A DNA stretch of 64,000 bases from Streptococcus ilei (GTDB lineage Bacteria > Bacillota > Bacilli > Lactobacillales > Streptococcaceae), in NCBI RefSeq assembly GCF_000479335.1, contig NC_022584.1, positions 1,302,001 through 1,366,000 on the forward strand, written 5' to 3'. The notes under the pieces were generated by a model. The model saw nothing but the letters and a program-made list of their open reading frames with translations, had not been told where the DNA came from and did no database searches. Positions 10,469 through 21,100 of this stretch are shown one piece after another. Position 1 is the first letter of the stretch; each line of letters begins with the position of its first letter. Both the position numbers and the translations under genes were made by a program.

Positions 10469-12130
10469 CTAGCGTACTTCCATGATTACTGGCAAGATAG
10501 CTGGTCGACGTTTGGTCTGGTCAAAGAGGTACTTAGCCAAACTATCACGAACAGCACCCTTGAGCTCACCCCAGTCGAAGCTGTCCTGAGCTAAGTATTC
10601 TTCCACACTTTGGTTGACAATCTCTGCACTTTCGCGCAAGATATCGCGACTCTTCTTCACATAGATAAAGCCACGGGTGTGAACTTTTGCCTTCGAGATG
10701 ATGCGTTTCTCACGACGGTTAACCGTAATAGCCACAATAAAGATCCCATCTTCTGAAAGGACTTTCCGGTCACGGAGAACGACATTCCCAACATCTCCAA
10801 TGGCATTCCCATCGATGAGGACATCTCCAGCAGAGACACTACCGGCAGGAACGAAGTCATCATTGTCATATTCCATGATGGTGCCTTTCTTCGGAATGAA
10901 GATATTTTCAGGCAAAATCCCCACTTCCATAGCAAGCCGTGCATGGGCATCCAATTCGCGGTATTCCCCTTGGATTGGGAACAGATAGTTGGGACGAAGG
11001 AGGTTGATCATCAACTGTAAATCACGCGCATTTCCATGTCCTGATACACGCAAGCTTTGAGTAATTTGTTTCACTACTCCGCCTGCTTGGTAGACCATGT
11101 TTTCTACACGTGCCATAACCGCTTCTTTGGCGATAGATGGAGTCGTTACGATATAGACCAAGTCACCATCCTTGATTTCGACATAACGGTGACGGCCAAT
11201 GGACATCTTACGAAGTCCGTTGATCGGCTCACCCATACGTCCAGTTTCAAGAATAATCAATTCATGATCCTCAAAACGAGACATTTCTTTTGGCTTGATC
11301 AACAATTTTTCGTTGGCCAAAGAAAGCTTATTTAAACGAATCCCTGTCCGGACGATATTTTCTACGTCAAATCCAGTCAAAACAACCCGACGCCCTGTCT
11401 CTGCAGCTGCGTCAAAGACCTGCTGGATCCGTGATAGGTTACTAGCAACAGCAGCAACAATGACACGGCCATCCCAGTCCCCAATGGTATCTAGGATTTC
11501 ATCTCCAACTTCTTGCTCACTAGCAACTTGAATCTTGCTATCTGCATTGGCAGAATCACTCAGGAGCGCCAACACCCCTTCACGACCAATCTCTGCTAAA
11601 CGACCAAAATCTGTCGCATAAGACTCACTCGCTGTTTGGTCAAACTTGAAGTCTCCTGTATAGACGATATTTCCCTCAGGAGTCTTGATGACAATTCCTA
11701 AACTTTCTGGAATGGAGTGGGTGGTCTGGAAGAAGGAAACAACGGTTCCTCCAAAATCAATTTCTGAATTGGCATCGATCACATGGAAGTCATTGAACTT
11801 CTTGACACTGTCATTGCTCTTGACAAAGAGCTTGGCCAACTCGACGGTCAACTCCGACCCAAATACAGGAACTTTAGCTTCCGCTAAAAGATAGGGAAGA
11901 GCTCCGATGGCATCCGCATGCCCGTGCGTTAAAAAGACTCCTGCGATACGATCGCTATTCTCAAAGAGGTAGTCCATGTTGGGAATAACAACATCGACCC
12001 CTAGTTGCTCATTTTCTGGATACTTGAGTCCAGCATCCAAAACAAAAATAGAGTCATTTACTTCAGCTATGTAGAGGTTTTTCCCGTTTTCACGGACTCC
12101 ACCTAAAGTAATCAACTTAATGTTACTCAT
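10469..12130 (-). CDS. rnjB: Ribonuclease J2
   Basis: 553 residues, metallo-beta-lactamase/beta-CASP ribonuclease. The metal-binding motif reads HGHADA at residues 69-74, where catalytically strong RNase J1 has HxHxDH; the final His is Ala. This degenerate motif is characteristic of RNase J2, which forms a complex with J1 and has weak activity of its own. Its role is 5'-3' exonucleolytic and endonucleolytic mRNA turnover and rRNA maturation. The gene starts at an ATG with an AAAGGAG site and has a consensus promoter upstream. Confidence 0.92.
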   Translation of the reverse strand: MSNIKLITLGGVRENGKNLYIAEVNDSIFVLDAGLKYPENEQLGVDVVIPNMDYLFENSDRIAGVFLTHGHADAIGALPYLLAEAKVPVFGSELTVELAKLFVKSNDSVKKFNDFHVIDANSEIDFGGTVVSFFQTTHSIPESLGIVIKTPEGNIVYTGDFKFDQTASESYATDFGRLAEIGREGVLALLSDSANADSKIQVASEQEVGDEILDTIGDWDGRVIVAAVASNLSRIQQVFDAAAETGRRVVLTGFDVENIVRTGIRLNKLSLANEKLLIKPKEMSRFEDHELIILETGRMGEPINGLRKMSIGRHRYVEIKDGDLVYIVTTPSIAKEAVMARVENMVYQAGGVVKQITQSLRVSGHGNARDLQLMINLLRPNYLFPIQGEYRELDAHARLAMEVGILPENIFIPKKGTIMEYDNDDFVPAGSVSAGDVLIDGNAIGDVGNVVLRDRKVLSEDGIFIVAITVNRREKRIISKAKVHTRGFIYVKKSRDILRESAEIVNQSVEEYLAQDSFDWGELKGAVRDSLAKYLFDQTKRRPAILPVIMEVR

Positions 12131-12219
12131 GTTTTCTCCTTTATGTGATGGTTCATACTTACGGTCCTTGGCTCACCAAGTCGAATTACAGTTTTGCAAA
12201 TTTCTTGCATATCTAGAAC

Positions 12220-12248
12220 ATTATACTATTTTTTCACGATTTTTTCAA
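12220..12248 (-). promoter_or_regulatory. Promoter of rnjB
   Basis: TTGAAA (12248-12243), 17-bp spacer and TATAAT (12225-12220) on the minus strand. The 5' leader is about 85 nt. Confidence 0.75.
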
Positions 12249-12262
12249 AAATCAGATCAAAC

Positions 12263-12296
12263 AAAAGCCCTCCATCATCTGATAGAGGACCCTTTA
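12263..12296 (-). terminator. Probable terminator after the 184-residue gene
   Basis: On the minus strand AAAGGGTCCTC pairs imperfectly with GAGGGCTTT around an 11-14 nt loop, followed by TTGTTTG. Confidence 0.45.
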
Positions 12297-12343
12297 TTAA
12301 GACGAAGATCAAGAGCCTAGATTGTCAGCTTGGTAAAGAAACA

Positions 12344-12898
12344 CTAGTCCGTATGATAATCATTTTTCTTATTCTCAATCACCCGTATCGCCGCCTTGAT
12401 CACGTGAAACTCATTTAGCAGTTCTTCCAAATGCTGGTAATTCCGATCGCTGAGAGCCCCCTTCTTAAGGGTTTGAGACAAGCTATAAAATCGATCCAGA
12501 TGCTCTTCAATATTGGCTAGTAACTCTTTGGCTTCTTTCAAGCGATAGCGATTCAGGAGCTTGCTTTGACTATGTTTATAGGCTAGCACATTCTCACGAT
12601 GAATATCTTGACAGGCCTCCTTCTGCTCTTCATCCACCGTCAAATTGACAGCTTGGAAGCAGGTAATAAATTCCCGATTCTTCAGATCACACACAAAGAC
12701 GACACCGTCCTCTGCTACATAGGCTTCCGTATCGGGCCGTTGATCAAAACTGCTATCAAAATGATGAAGCGAGGGCACGTGTTGATTGACCCAGCGTCTC
12801 AACTGATCTTCATCGACTCCAAATCGTTCCATTGCTCTTTCTTTAAAGTGAGCTCGACAGCTATATTCATGTGCATACGGCAATCCCACTGCCCTCAC
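12344..12898 (-). CDS. Conserved hypothetical protein, 184 residues
   Basis: I do not recognise the family. The protein is soluble, with no signal peptide or membrane segment. Residues 1-95 look like a small alpha/beta domain (a HFKERAMERFG segment near 17-27, then alternating strands including VVFVCDLKNREF). Residues 95-184 are charged and helical, probably coiled coil. The start appears to be a GTG at 12898. It lies only 25 nt after the terminator hairpin of the structured RNA at 12922-13335, and no separate promoter is visible in the gap. It may therefore be expressed by read-through, making that RNA its leader. Confidence 0.6.
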   Translation of the reverse strand: MRAVGLPYAHEYSCRAHFKERAMERFGVDEDQLRRWVNQHVPSLHHFDSSFDQRPDTEAYVAEDGVVFVCDLKNREFITCFQAVNLTVDEEQKEACQDIHRENVLAYKHSQSKLLNRYRLKEAKELLANIEEHLDRFYSLSQTLKKGALSDRNYQHLEELLNEFHVIKAAIRVIENKKNDYHTD

Positions 12899-12921
12899 CT
12901 CGACTTTCTACCATGACAGAC

Positions 12922-12955
12922 AAAAAGACCTCCAGTCTTACGGGACTAGAGGTCT
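12922..12955 (-). terminator. Strong terminator at the 3' end of the structured RNA
   Basis: On the minus strand AGACCTC-T-AGTC pairs with GACT-G-GAGGTCT around CCGTAA, followed by TTTT. It ends just before the GTG start of the 184-residue gene, so it could also work as an attenuator. Confidence 0.8.
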
Positions 12956-13283
12956 GGTCTGCTTCACTGACAAGAGGCGATTAACCATTTAGGCTAACGA
13001 AAACAACAGTTATGATTTTCATTTCTATTCATGGTACGTTTTTACATACCAGTGGTTTTCTTTGCAATTTCTCTTTCAGTTTTGTTACAAAGCACTCAGT
13101 TGAGCATACCGAAGTTCGAAAACCATCTAAAGCTTCCACTACTATTTCCACGTATTTCAATGTCATTTAGTAAGTTAAGCAGACTTACTTGACGGCTCAA
13201 CCGATTTAACATTTCCGACGTTCTAGCTTTTTTATAAAAAGCACAATCAAGTGTCAGCGAAGACAGACCTAAAGCGAAGTAAC

Positions 13284-13307
13284 CTAATGTATGAATCTAT
13301 AAGGCAT
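13284..13307 (-). CDS. Possible seven-residue leader peptide
   Basis: ATG at 13307 opens a short frame (MPYRFIH) with AAGGGG 9 nt upstream, near the 5' end of the candidate RNA. The spacing suits translation, but the frame is too short to exclude chance. Confidence 0.25.
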   Translation of the reverse strand: MPYRFIH

Positions 13308-13341
13308 TGGTATCAACCCCTTCTCCCTTATCTTCACCTAT

Positions 13342-13370
13342 AGTATACTCCTTTAATATCGGTATTGCAA
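13342..13370 (-). promoter_or_regulatory. Promoter of the structured RNA
   Basis: TTGCAA (13370-13365), 17-bp spacer and TATACT (13347-13342) on the minus strand. Predicted transcription start is near 13335. Confidence 0.72.
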
Positions 13371-13379
13371 GCGATTACA
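13365..13379. promoter_or_regulatory. Consensus cre (CcpA) site over the -35 box
   Basis: TTGCAAGCGATTACA fits the cre consensus WTGNAANCGNWWNCA at every fixed position and overlaps the -35 element of the RNA promoter. In streptococci CcpA bound at such a position normally represses, so the RNA should respond to carbon source. Confidence 0.65.
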
Positions 13380-13400
13380 CACTGAAACTAGTTTCTAAAT

Positions 13401-14159
13401 TTACTCAAAGAAACGGTAGTAATCAGACAAGGCCATCTTAGCCTTTTCCTCTTGATTCAAGTCCTGGATAATCTTTCCATCCTGCATAACAATCAAGCGA
13501 TTTCCGTACTTGAGCGCATCCTCCATATGGTGGGTAATCATCAAGGCAGTCAGTCGATCTGTTTTGACAAAATGATCCGTCAGCTCCATCAAGGATTGAC
13601 TCGTCTTGGGATCGAGCGCAGCTGTATGTTCGTCCAAGAGTAAGAGTTCAGGTCGTTTCAGGGTAGCCATCAAAAGGCTCAGAGCTTGCCGTTGCCCGCC
13701 AGATAAGAATTCTACCGCCGTATCGACATGCCTCTCTAAACCATTGCCAATCTGGCTCAAAACCTCTTTAAATTCGTCTTTGTACTGGGCAAGGCGACGA
13801 GGAACCAAACCCCGCTTTTCTCCTCGGAATTTTGCAATCAGGAGATTTTCAGCCACTGTCATACGAGGCGCTGTCCCCATCTTTGGATCTTGGAAGACAC
13901 GGGATAGGTATTTTGCTCGTTTTTCTGGACCATAGTGAGTCACATCCTCTCCCTTGATCAAGATTTGACCACTCGTCAGCGGAAGGGTCCCAGCCAAGGT
14001 ATTGAAGAGAGTTGACTTCCCAGCACCATTGCCCCCAAGAATGGTGATAAAGTCATGCTCATGAATCTCCAAAGAGACATTATCCAAAATGACTTTTTCT
14101 TCATTCAAGCCATTATTCACCACTATGGTGGCATTTTTTAATTCTATAATTGCGGTCAT
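13401..14159 (-). CDS. ABC transporter ATP-binding protein (TrpZ-like)
   Basis: 252 residues. Walker A is GGNGAGKST (42-50), the ABC signature LSGGQRQ lies near 151, and Walker B LLLLDEHT near 171-178. Its ATG overlaps the permease stop in ATGA, so the two are translationally coupled. The permease partner belongs to the group that includes the streptococcal tryptophan importer TrpXYZ; the assignment to tryptophan is by family resemblance. The gene lacks an obvious terminator and could be read through into the structured RNA. Confidence 0.85.
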   Translation of the reverse strand: MTAIIELKNATIVVNNGLNEEKVILDNVSLEIHEHDFITILGGNGAGKSTLFNTLAGTLPLTSGQILIKGEDVTHYGPEKRAKYLSRVFQDPKMGTAPRMTVAENLLIAKFRGEKRGLVPRRLAQYKDEFKEVLSQIGNGLERHVDTAVEFLSGGQRQALSLLMATLKRPELLLLDEHTAALDPKTSQSLMELTDHFVKTDRLTALMITHHMEDALKYGNRLIVMQDGKIIQDLNQEEKAKMALSDYYRFFE

Positions 14160-15022
14160 TTGCTGAGTTTGACTCCTTTCAGCAGTTTCTCTTTAAAGGT
14201 TGGAATCATGAGACAGATAGCCAAGATGATAGCACTAAAGATACGGATGTAGCTGGTATTGACCCCAATAGCAATCACAGCCCAAATCAAGAATTGATAA
14301 ATAATCGATCCAATGACGATACTGAGTAAACGTTCTGCTAAGGTCAGTTTTGAGAAAAGGACCTCTCCGATAATCAAGCTAGCCAAGCCAACGACGATAA
14401 CCCCGATCCCTCGAGATGCATCTGCATAGCCTTCTTGCTGGGCCATCAAGGCACCCGACAAGGCAATAATCCCATTAGAAACCACTAGCCCCATCAACTC
14501 CATCCGGCTGGTATGGATCCCAAAGCTCTTAGCCATCTCAGGATTGTCTCCTGTTGCGATATAGGCCTGCCCCAATTTGGTATCCAAGAAGAAGAGCATA
14601 GAGGCAATCACTAAGGTCACAAAGATGATCCCAATGATAATCTCGTTTACGCCACTGGCGATAGGAATCATATCTTGGATTTTTGAGTATCCTAATAAGC
14701 CTAGGTTGGCCCGTTGCATCACAAAGAGAATGACTGAGTTACAGGAAGTCATCACCAAAATCCCCGATAAGAGCGTCGGAATCTTCCCTTTGGTATAAAG
14801 TAGACCTGTAGCCAATCCAGCCAAACACCCCGCGCCTACGGCCACTAGAGTGGCTAATAAAGGATGAACCCCTTTGGTGATCAAGGTTACCGCGACTGCT
14901 CCCCCTAGTGGAAAGGAGCCCTCTGTGGTCATATCTGGGAAATCCAAGATACGGAAGGTCATAAAGATTCCTAGCCCTAAAATAGCCCAGATCAAGCCTT
15001 GTGAAATAATCGAAATAAGCAT
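14156..15022 (-). CDS. ABC transporter permease (TrpY-like, branched-chain permease fold)
   Basis: 288 residues with about eight hydrophobic segments. The N-terminal RILDFPDMTTEGSFPLGG segment is typical of the permease family paired with COG1101-type ATPases and COG2984-type binding lipoproteins, as in TrpXYZ. It should form the membrane channel with the ATPase encoded next. The expected substrate-binding lipoprotein gene is not upstream; the giant adhesin gene lies there instead. Its own promoter is present. Substrate is uncertain. Confidence 0.82.
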   Translation of the reverse strand: MLISIISQGLIWAILGLGIFMTFRILDFPDMTTEGSFPLGGAVAVTLITKGVHPLLATLVAVGAGCLAGLATGLLYTKGKIPTLLSGILVMTSCNSVILFVMQRANLGLLGYSKIQDMIPIASGVNEIIIGIIFVTLVIASMLFFLDTKLGQAYIATGDNPEMAKSFGIHTSRMELMGLVVSNGIIALSGALMAQQEGYADASRGIGVIVVGLASLIIGEVLFSKLTLAERLLSIVIGSIIYQFLIWAVIAIGVNTSYIRIFSAIILAICLMIPTFKEKLLKGVKLSK

Positions 15023-15053
15023 ACCTTTGTCCTAACTATTGTAAATATCCTCT

Positions 15054-15083
15054 ATTGTATCATATTGCCAGACGTGATTTCAA
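15054..15083 (-). promoter_or_regulatory. Promoter of the ABC operon
   Basis: TTGAAA (15083-15078), 18-bp spacer and extended -10 TGATACAAT (TACAAT at 15059-15054) on the minus strand. Confidence 0.65.
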
Positions 15084-15099
15084 TGCTTTCAAGAAATAA

Positions 15100-15130
15100 C
15101 AAAAAGGCCCCACTCCTTAGAGCGAGGCCT
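15100..15130 (-). terminator. Terminator of the giant adhesin gene
   Basis: On the minus strand AGGCCTCGCTC pairs with GAGTGGGGCCT (two G-U pairs) and is followed by TTTTTG. Confidence 0.78.
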
Positions 15131-15190
15131 CCTTGTGGAAAACTAAACCATTTACGATCTTAGTGTGAATCGTTGGTTTCTACCACTTGT

Positions 15191-18100
15191 TTAGTCTTCG
15201 TTTTTCTTGCGTCTTGCAAGGCCAGCCAGTCCAACCAAACCAAGAGCAGCGCCTAACAATGCAGCAGAAGCTGATTGTTCTTCACCAGTAGAAGGAAGTT
15301 CTGGTGCTGGCGGTGTTACCGGTGGTGTTGGTGGTGTCACCGGTGGTGTTGGTGGTGTTACTGGTGGTGTTGGTGGTGTCACCGGTGGTGTTGGTGGTGT
15401 TACCGGTGGTGTTGGTGGTGTCACCGGTGGTGTTGGTGGTGTTACTGGTGGTTTCGGTGGAATTACCTTGTTGTTGAACTCAGTATCTTCCGGTAATTGA
15501 GAAGTTGCTGTTAAGACTTTGCCTTCTTTAGTAACTGTTACTGTTACTGTAGCTACCATCTTATCGTATTCAACTCCTGCTTCAGTACCTTTAACCTCTT
15601 CCACAGTGTAAGTGTAAGTTTTAGTTTCTTCATCTCCACGTTTGAACTCTAATGCAGAGAACTTGATGTTTCCTGATGCATCGTTCTTAACTGTTTCGAT
15701 AACTTTTCCATCTTTATCTTTAAGTACGAAGCTAAATTCACCTTCTTTTAGCTCACGTCCTTCAAGTTTCTTAGTGAAGTTAAATTCAACTTTAGTTGGG
15801 ATGTTAACGACACGTTTTTCTGTTGGTTTCTCTGGTTTTTCAACAGATTTCTTAGTTGGATCGTATTGGTGAACAGTTTGTGAAGCAGTGTTTTCGATAT
15901 CTACACCATCTTTAGCTGTTGCTTTGATAGTTGCAGGGATCTCAAACTTGTAGTAACGTCCGAATGCCAATTTAGCAGTGTCGATTACTGGAGTGTTTTC
16001 TGCGTCTCCAAGTGACTTAGTCAAGTCTGTCTTAGAAGTTGCAGTAATCACACCATTTTCAACCTTGATATCAAATTTAGCTGTCACATCTTCTCCTGTT
16101 ACAGAGTCGTATGCTTTAATTTCTGCTACGTTGACGTCTAAGTTTTCGCTGTCATATTTATCTGTTACACCTACAGATTGAATATTGTGCGCTTCAGTGA
16201 ACTTAGTTGTATCCAACCATACTTGGTAGTATACTTTATCACCCTTCTTAAGTGTCTTCGTATTGATATTTTGAGCTTCGTTGTTATCAACCTTATCGGC
16301 ATATGGATCTTTATTAGTATCCGCTACCTTGTCTGCTAACTCTTTATCGTCGTCAACAAGTTTGTCACCTGTAATATCGAATTTAGATTCATTCAGGATA
16401 TACTTCTCTGGGTTGAACTCTGGAGTTTCTGGAGGAGTTACACGGTTGTTAAATTCTTTATCCGCAATGTCGCCTACAGTAGCTACAAGAACTTTAGCTG
16501 TTCCATCGTGAGAAACAGTTACTGTTACATTCGCTTTCATGGTGTCGTATGTAACGGTTGCGTCGCTTCCTTTAACTTCTTCTACTGTGTAGTTGTGAAC
16601 GCCTTCTTGTCCTTTCTTGAATTCAAGTGCTGAGAACTTAACGTTTCCTGCCGCATCATTGCTTACAGTTTCAAGAGTCTTACCTTCTGAATCTTTAAGC
16701 ACGAAGCTGAATTCGTTGGCTTGAAGTTCGCGTCCTTCCAACTTCTTAGTAAAGTTGAACTCAATTGAAACCGGTACGTTGTTTACACGTTTTTCAGTTG
16801 GTTTGCTTGGTTTTTCAACCTTCTTAGTAGTTGGGTTGTAGTAGTTAACTACTTGAGCCGCAGTATTTTCGATGTCTACACCACCAGGAACATCAGCTTT
16901 CACTGTTGTTGGGATGTCGAACTTGTAGTAACGTCCGAATGCGAATTTAGTTGTGTCAATGATTTGAGTGTTTTCTGCGTCGCCAAGTGACTTAGTGAAG
17001 CCAGCTTTAAGAGTTGCAGTAATCACACCATTGTTCACAGCGATATCGAATTTATCTGTTACTTCTGCACCTGTTACTGAGTCGTAGGCTTTGATCTTAG
17101 TAGAATCAAGATCCAACTTAGTTTCATCGTAGTCATCTGAGATTCCTACTGATTGGATGTTGTCCTTGTTCTTGGCATCAAACTTAGTTGTATCCAACCA
17201 TACTTGGTAAACCAACTTGTCGCCACGTTTCACAGTCTTGGTGTTCAAGTTTTGTTTTTCGTTGTTTGATGCATCATCCGCATATGGGTTCGCATTGGTA
17301 TCTGCGACCTTATCTGCCAACTCTTTGTCATCATCAACGAGCTTGTCGCCTGTGATATCGAATTTCTCTTCAGAAACAACGTATTTCTCTGGTTGGAACT
17401 TAGGTTCTTCTGGAGGACGAACAATATTGTTGAACTCTTTATCAGCAGGATCTGTCACGTTTGTGATCAAGGCTTTCGCTGTACCATCATGACGAACTTC
17501 AACTGTAACAACAGCTTTCATTGTATCGTATGTAACGGTTGCGTCTGTTCCTTTAACTTCTTCTACTGTGTACTTGTAGGTACCTTCTTGACCCTTCTTG
17601 TATTTAAGGGCAGTGACAGTTTCACCAGCTTTATTTGTGTACTCTACTGGAGAGAATTTAATCTTACCAGCTGCATCGTTGGTTGCAGTTGCGATCACAA
17701 CATTGTCGCTGTCTTTCAACTCGAATGTAAATTCGCCAGCTTTAAGCTCACGACCTTCCAATTTCTTAGTGAAGTTGAATTCTACTGAGATTGGAACACT
17801 GTTGACACGTTTTTCAGTTGGTTTGTTTGGTTTTTCAACAGTCTTACTTACTGGGTTGTAGTAGTTCACAACTTGTGCTGCCTTGTTTTCAATATCTGCA
17901 CCAGCTACAACATCGTCTTTCACTGTTGCTGGGATATCAAATTTATAGTAGCGTCCAAATTCGAATTTAGTTGTGTCAATGATTTGAGTGTTTTCTGCGT
18001 CGCCAAGTGACTTAGTGAAGCCATCTTTAAGAGTTGCAGTGATCACACCGTTGTCCACAGCGATATCGAATTTATCTGTTACTTCTGCACCTGTTACTGA

Positions 18101-21100
18101 GTCGTAGGCTTTGATCTTAGTAGAATCAAGATCCAACTTAGTTTCATCGTAGTTATCAGAGATTCCTACTGATTGGATGTTGTCCTTGTTAGCTGCGTCA
18201 AATTTAGTTGTATCCAACCATACTTGGTAAACCAACTTGTCGCCACGTTTCACAGTCTTAGTGTTCAAGTTTTCTTTTTCGTTGTTTGATGCATCGTCCG
18301 CATATGGGTTCGCATTTGTATCTGCGTACTTGTCTGCCAATTCTTTGTCATCATCAACGAGCTTGTCGCCTGTGATATCGAATTTCTCTTCAGAAACAAC
18401 GTATTTCTCTGGTTGGAACTTAGGTTCTTCCGGAGGAGTTACACGGTTGTTGAACTCTTTGTCTTCAGCGTCTGTTACGTTTGTAACTAATGCTTTAGCT
18501 GTTCCATCGTGAGATACTACAACTTTAACTGTAGCGACCATTGGGTCGTATGTTACAGTTGCATCACTTCCTACTACCTCTTCAACTGTGTAGTTGTAAG
18601 TTCCTTCTTGACCTTTCTTGAACTCAATAGCTGAGAATTTAACTTTTCCGTCAGCGTCGTTCTTAACTGTTTCAAGAACTTTACCGTCAGCATCTTTAAG
18701 TGTGAAGCTGAATTCTTGATCTTTAAGTTCACGACCTTCTAATTTCTTAGTGAAGTTGAATTCTACTGGTACTGGTACGTTGTTAACACGTTTTTGAGTA
18801 GGTTTTTCTGGAGTTTCAACCTTCTTAGTTGTTGGGTTGTAGTAGTTGACTACTTGTGCAGCAGTGTTTTCGATATCTACACCAGCTTTAACTGTTTGTT
18901 TAACTGTTGTTGGGATATCAAACTTGTAGTAACGTCCAAATTCGAATTTAGTTGTGTCGATCACTTGAGTGTTTTCTGCATCGCCAAGTGACTTAGTGAA
19001 GCCAGCTTTAAGAGTTGCAGTGATCACACCGTTGTTTTCAACGATATCAAATTTATCTGTTACATCATTACCAGATACTGAATCATAAGCTTTGATCTTA
19101 GTAACATCAAGTTCTAATTTAGCCTCATCGTAGTTATCAGAGATTCCTACAGATTGGATATTTTCTTTGTTGTCAGCTGAGAATTTAGTTGTATCTAACC
19201 ATACTTGGTAAACTAATTTATCTCCGCGGTTAACAGTCTTCGTATTGATGTTTTCTGCTTCGTTGTTGTTAGCTTTGTCAACATATGGATCAGTATTTGT
19301 ATCTCCGTACTTATCTGCCAACTCAGCATCATCATCAAGAAGCTTGTTATCAGTGATAGAGTATTTCTCTGTATTCAATACATACTTCTCTGGTTGGAAC
19401 TTAGGTTCTGTTGGAGGAGTTACTGTATTGTTGAACTCTTTATCTGCAATATCTCCAAGATTTGCCACAAGAGCTTTAGCTGTACCATCGTGTGAAACTG
19501 TGATGGTTACATTTGCTTTCATAGTATCGTAGGTAACGGTTGCGTCGTTTCCTTTAACTTCTTCTACTGTGTAGTTATGAACGCCTTCTTGACCCTTCTT
19601 GAATGTAAGAGTTGAGAACTTAACGTTTCCTGCCGCATCGTTGCTTACTGTTTCAACAACTTTACCAGTTGAATCTTTAAGAACGAAGCTGAATTCGTTA
19701 GCTTTCAACTCACGGCCTTCCAATTTCTTAGTGAAGTTGAATTCAACTGAGATTGGTACGTTGTTTACACGTTTTTCAGTTGGTTTGTTTGGTTTTTCAA
19801 CAGTCTTGCTTATTGGGTTGTAGTAGTTCACTACTTGAGCTGCAGTATTTTCGATGTCTGCTCCACCTGGTACATCAGCTTTAACTGTTGCTGGGATATC
19901 GAATTTGTAGTAACGTTCAAATGCAAACTTAGTTGTGTCAATGATTTGAGTATTTTCTGCATCACCCAATGACTTAGTGAAGCCAGCTTTAAGGGTTGCA
20001 GTCATTACACCATTTTCAACTTTAATATCGAATTTGTTTGTTACATCGTCACCAGTTACTGAGTCGTAAGCTTTGATCTTAGTAGAATTTACATCAACTT
20101 TTGTTTCATCGAAGTCATCAGTGATTCCTACTGATTGAACGTTTTCTTTGTTGTTAGCTGAGAATTTAGTTGTATCCAACCATACTTGGTAGTAGATCTT
20201 GTCTCCGCGGTTAACAGTCTTGGTATTGATGTTTTCTGCTTCGTTGTTGTTAGCTTTGTCAACATATGGATCAGTATTTGTATCTCCGTACTTATCTGCC
20301 AACTCAGCATCATCATCAAGAAGCTTGTTATCAGTGATAGAGTATTTCTCTGTATTCAATACATACTTCTCTGGTTGGAACTTAGGTTCTGTTGGAGGAG
20401 TTACTGTATTGTTGAACTCTTTATCTGCAATATCTCCAAGATTTGCCACAAGAGCTTTAGCTGTACCATCGTGTGAAACTGTGATGGTTACATTTGCTTT
20501 CATAGTATCGTAGGTAACGGTTGCGTCGTTTCCTTTAACTTCTTCTACTGTGTAGTTATGAACGCCTTCTTGACCCTTCTTGAATGTAAGAGTTGAGAAC
20601 TTAACGTTTCCTGCCGCATCGTTGCTTACTGTTTCAACAACTTTACCAGTTGAATCTTTAAGAACGAAGCTGAATTCGTTAGCTTTCAACTCACGGCCTT
20701 CCAATTTCTTAGTGAAGTTGAATTCAACTGAGATTGGTACGTTGTTTACACGTTTTTCAGTTGGTTTGTTTGGTTTTTCAACAGTCTTGCTTATTGGGTT
20801 GTAGTAGTTCACTACTTGAGCTGCAGTATTTTCGATGTCTGCTCCACCTGGTACATCAGCTTTAACTGTTGCTGGGATATCGAATTTGTAGTAACGTTCA
20901 AATGCAAACTTAGTTGTGTCAATGATTTGAGTATTTTCTGCATCACCCAATGACTTAGTGAAGCCAGCTTTAAGGGTTGCAGTCATTACACCATTTTCAA
21001 CTTTAATATCGAATTTGTTTGTTACATCGTCACCAGTTACTGAGTCGTAAGCTTTGATCTTAGTAGAATTTACATCAACTTTTGTTTCATCGAAGTCATC

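Larger units (their letters stand above)
12922..13335 (-). ncRNA. Candidate structured RNA, about 410 nt, or long attenuator leader
   Basis: No gene longer than 8 codons fits here. The minus strand has a consensus promoter, several strong hairpins and a terminator. Perfect or near-perfect helices: AGTAAGT/ACTTACT (13189-13183 with 13175-13169), flanked by GTCA/TGAC; TGGTTTTC/GAAAACCA (13125-13118 with 13060-13053); GGTATGT/ACGTACC (13050-13044 with 13039-13033). GATAAG (13332-13327) can pair with CTTGTC (12974-12969), closing the 5' and 3' ends. It lacks the landmark sequences of RNase P RNA, tmRNA and T-box leaders. It could be a free-standing regulatory RNA or a leader controlling the 184-residue gene. 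Confidence 0.5.

Noticed and set aside
12922-13335. RNase P RNA or tmRNA as identity of the structured RNA
   Set aside because: The length would fit, but GAGGAAAGTCC and ACAGAA (RNase P) and the GGGG-TCG-TTAC start and tag frame (tmRNA) are absent.
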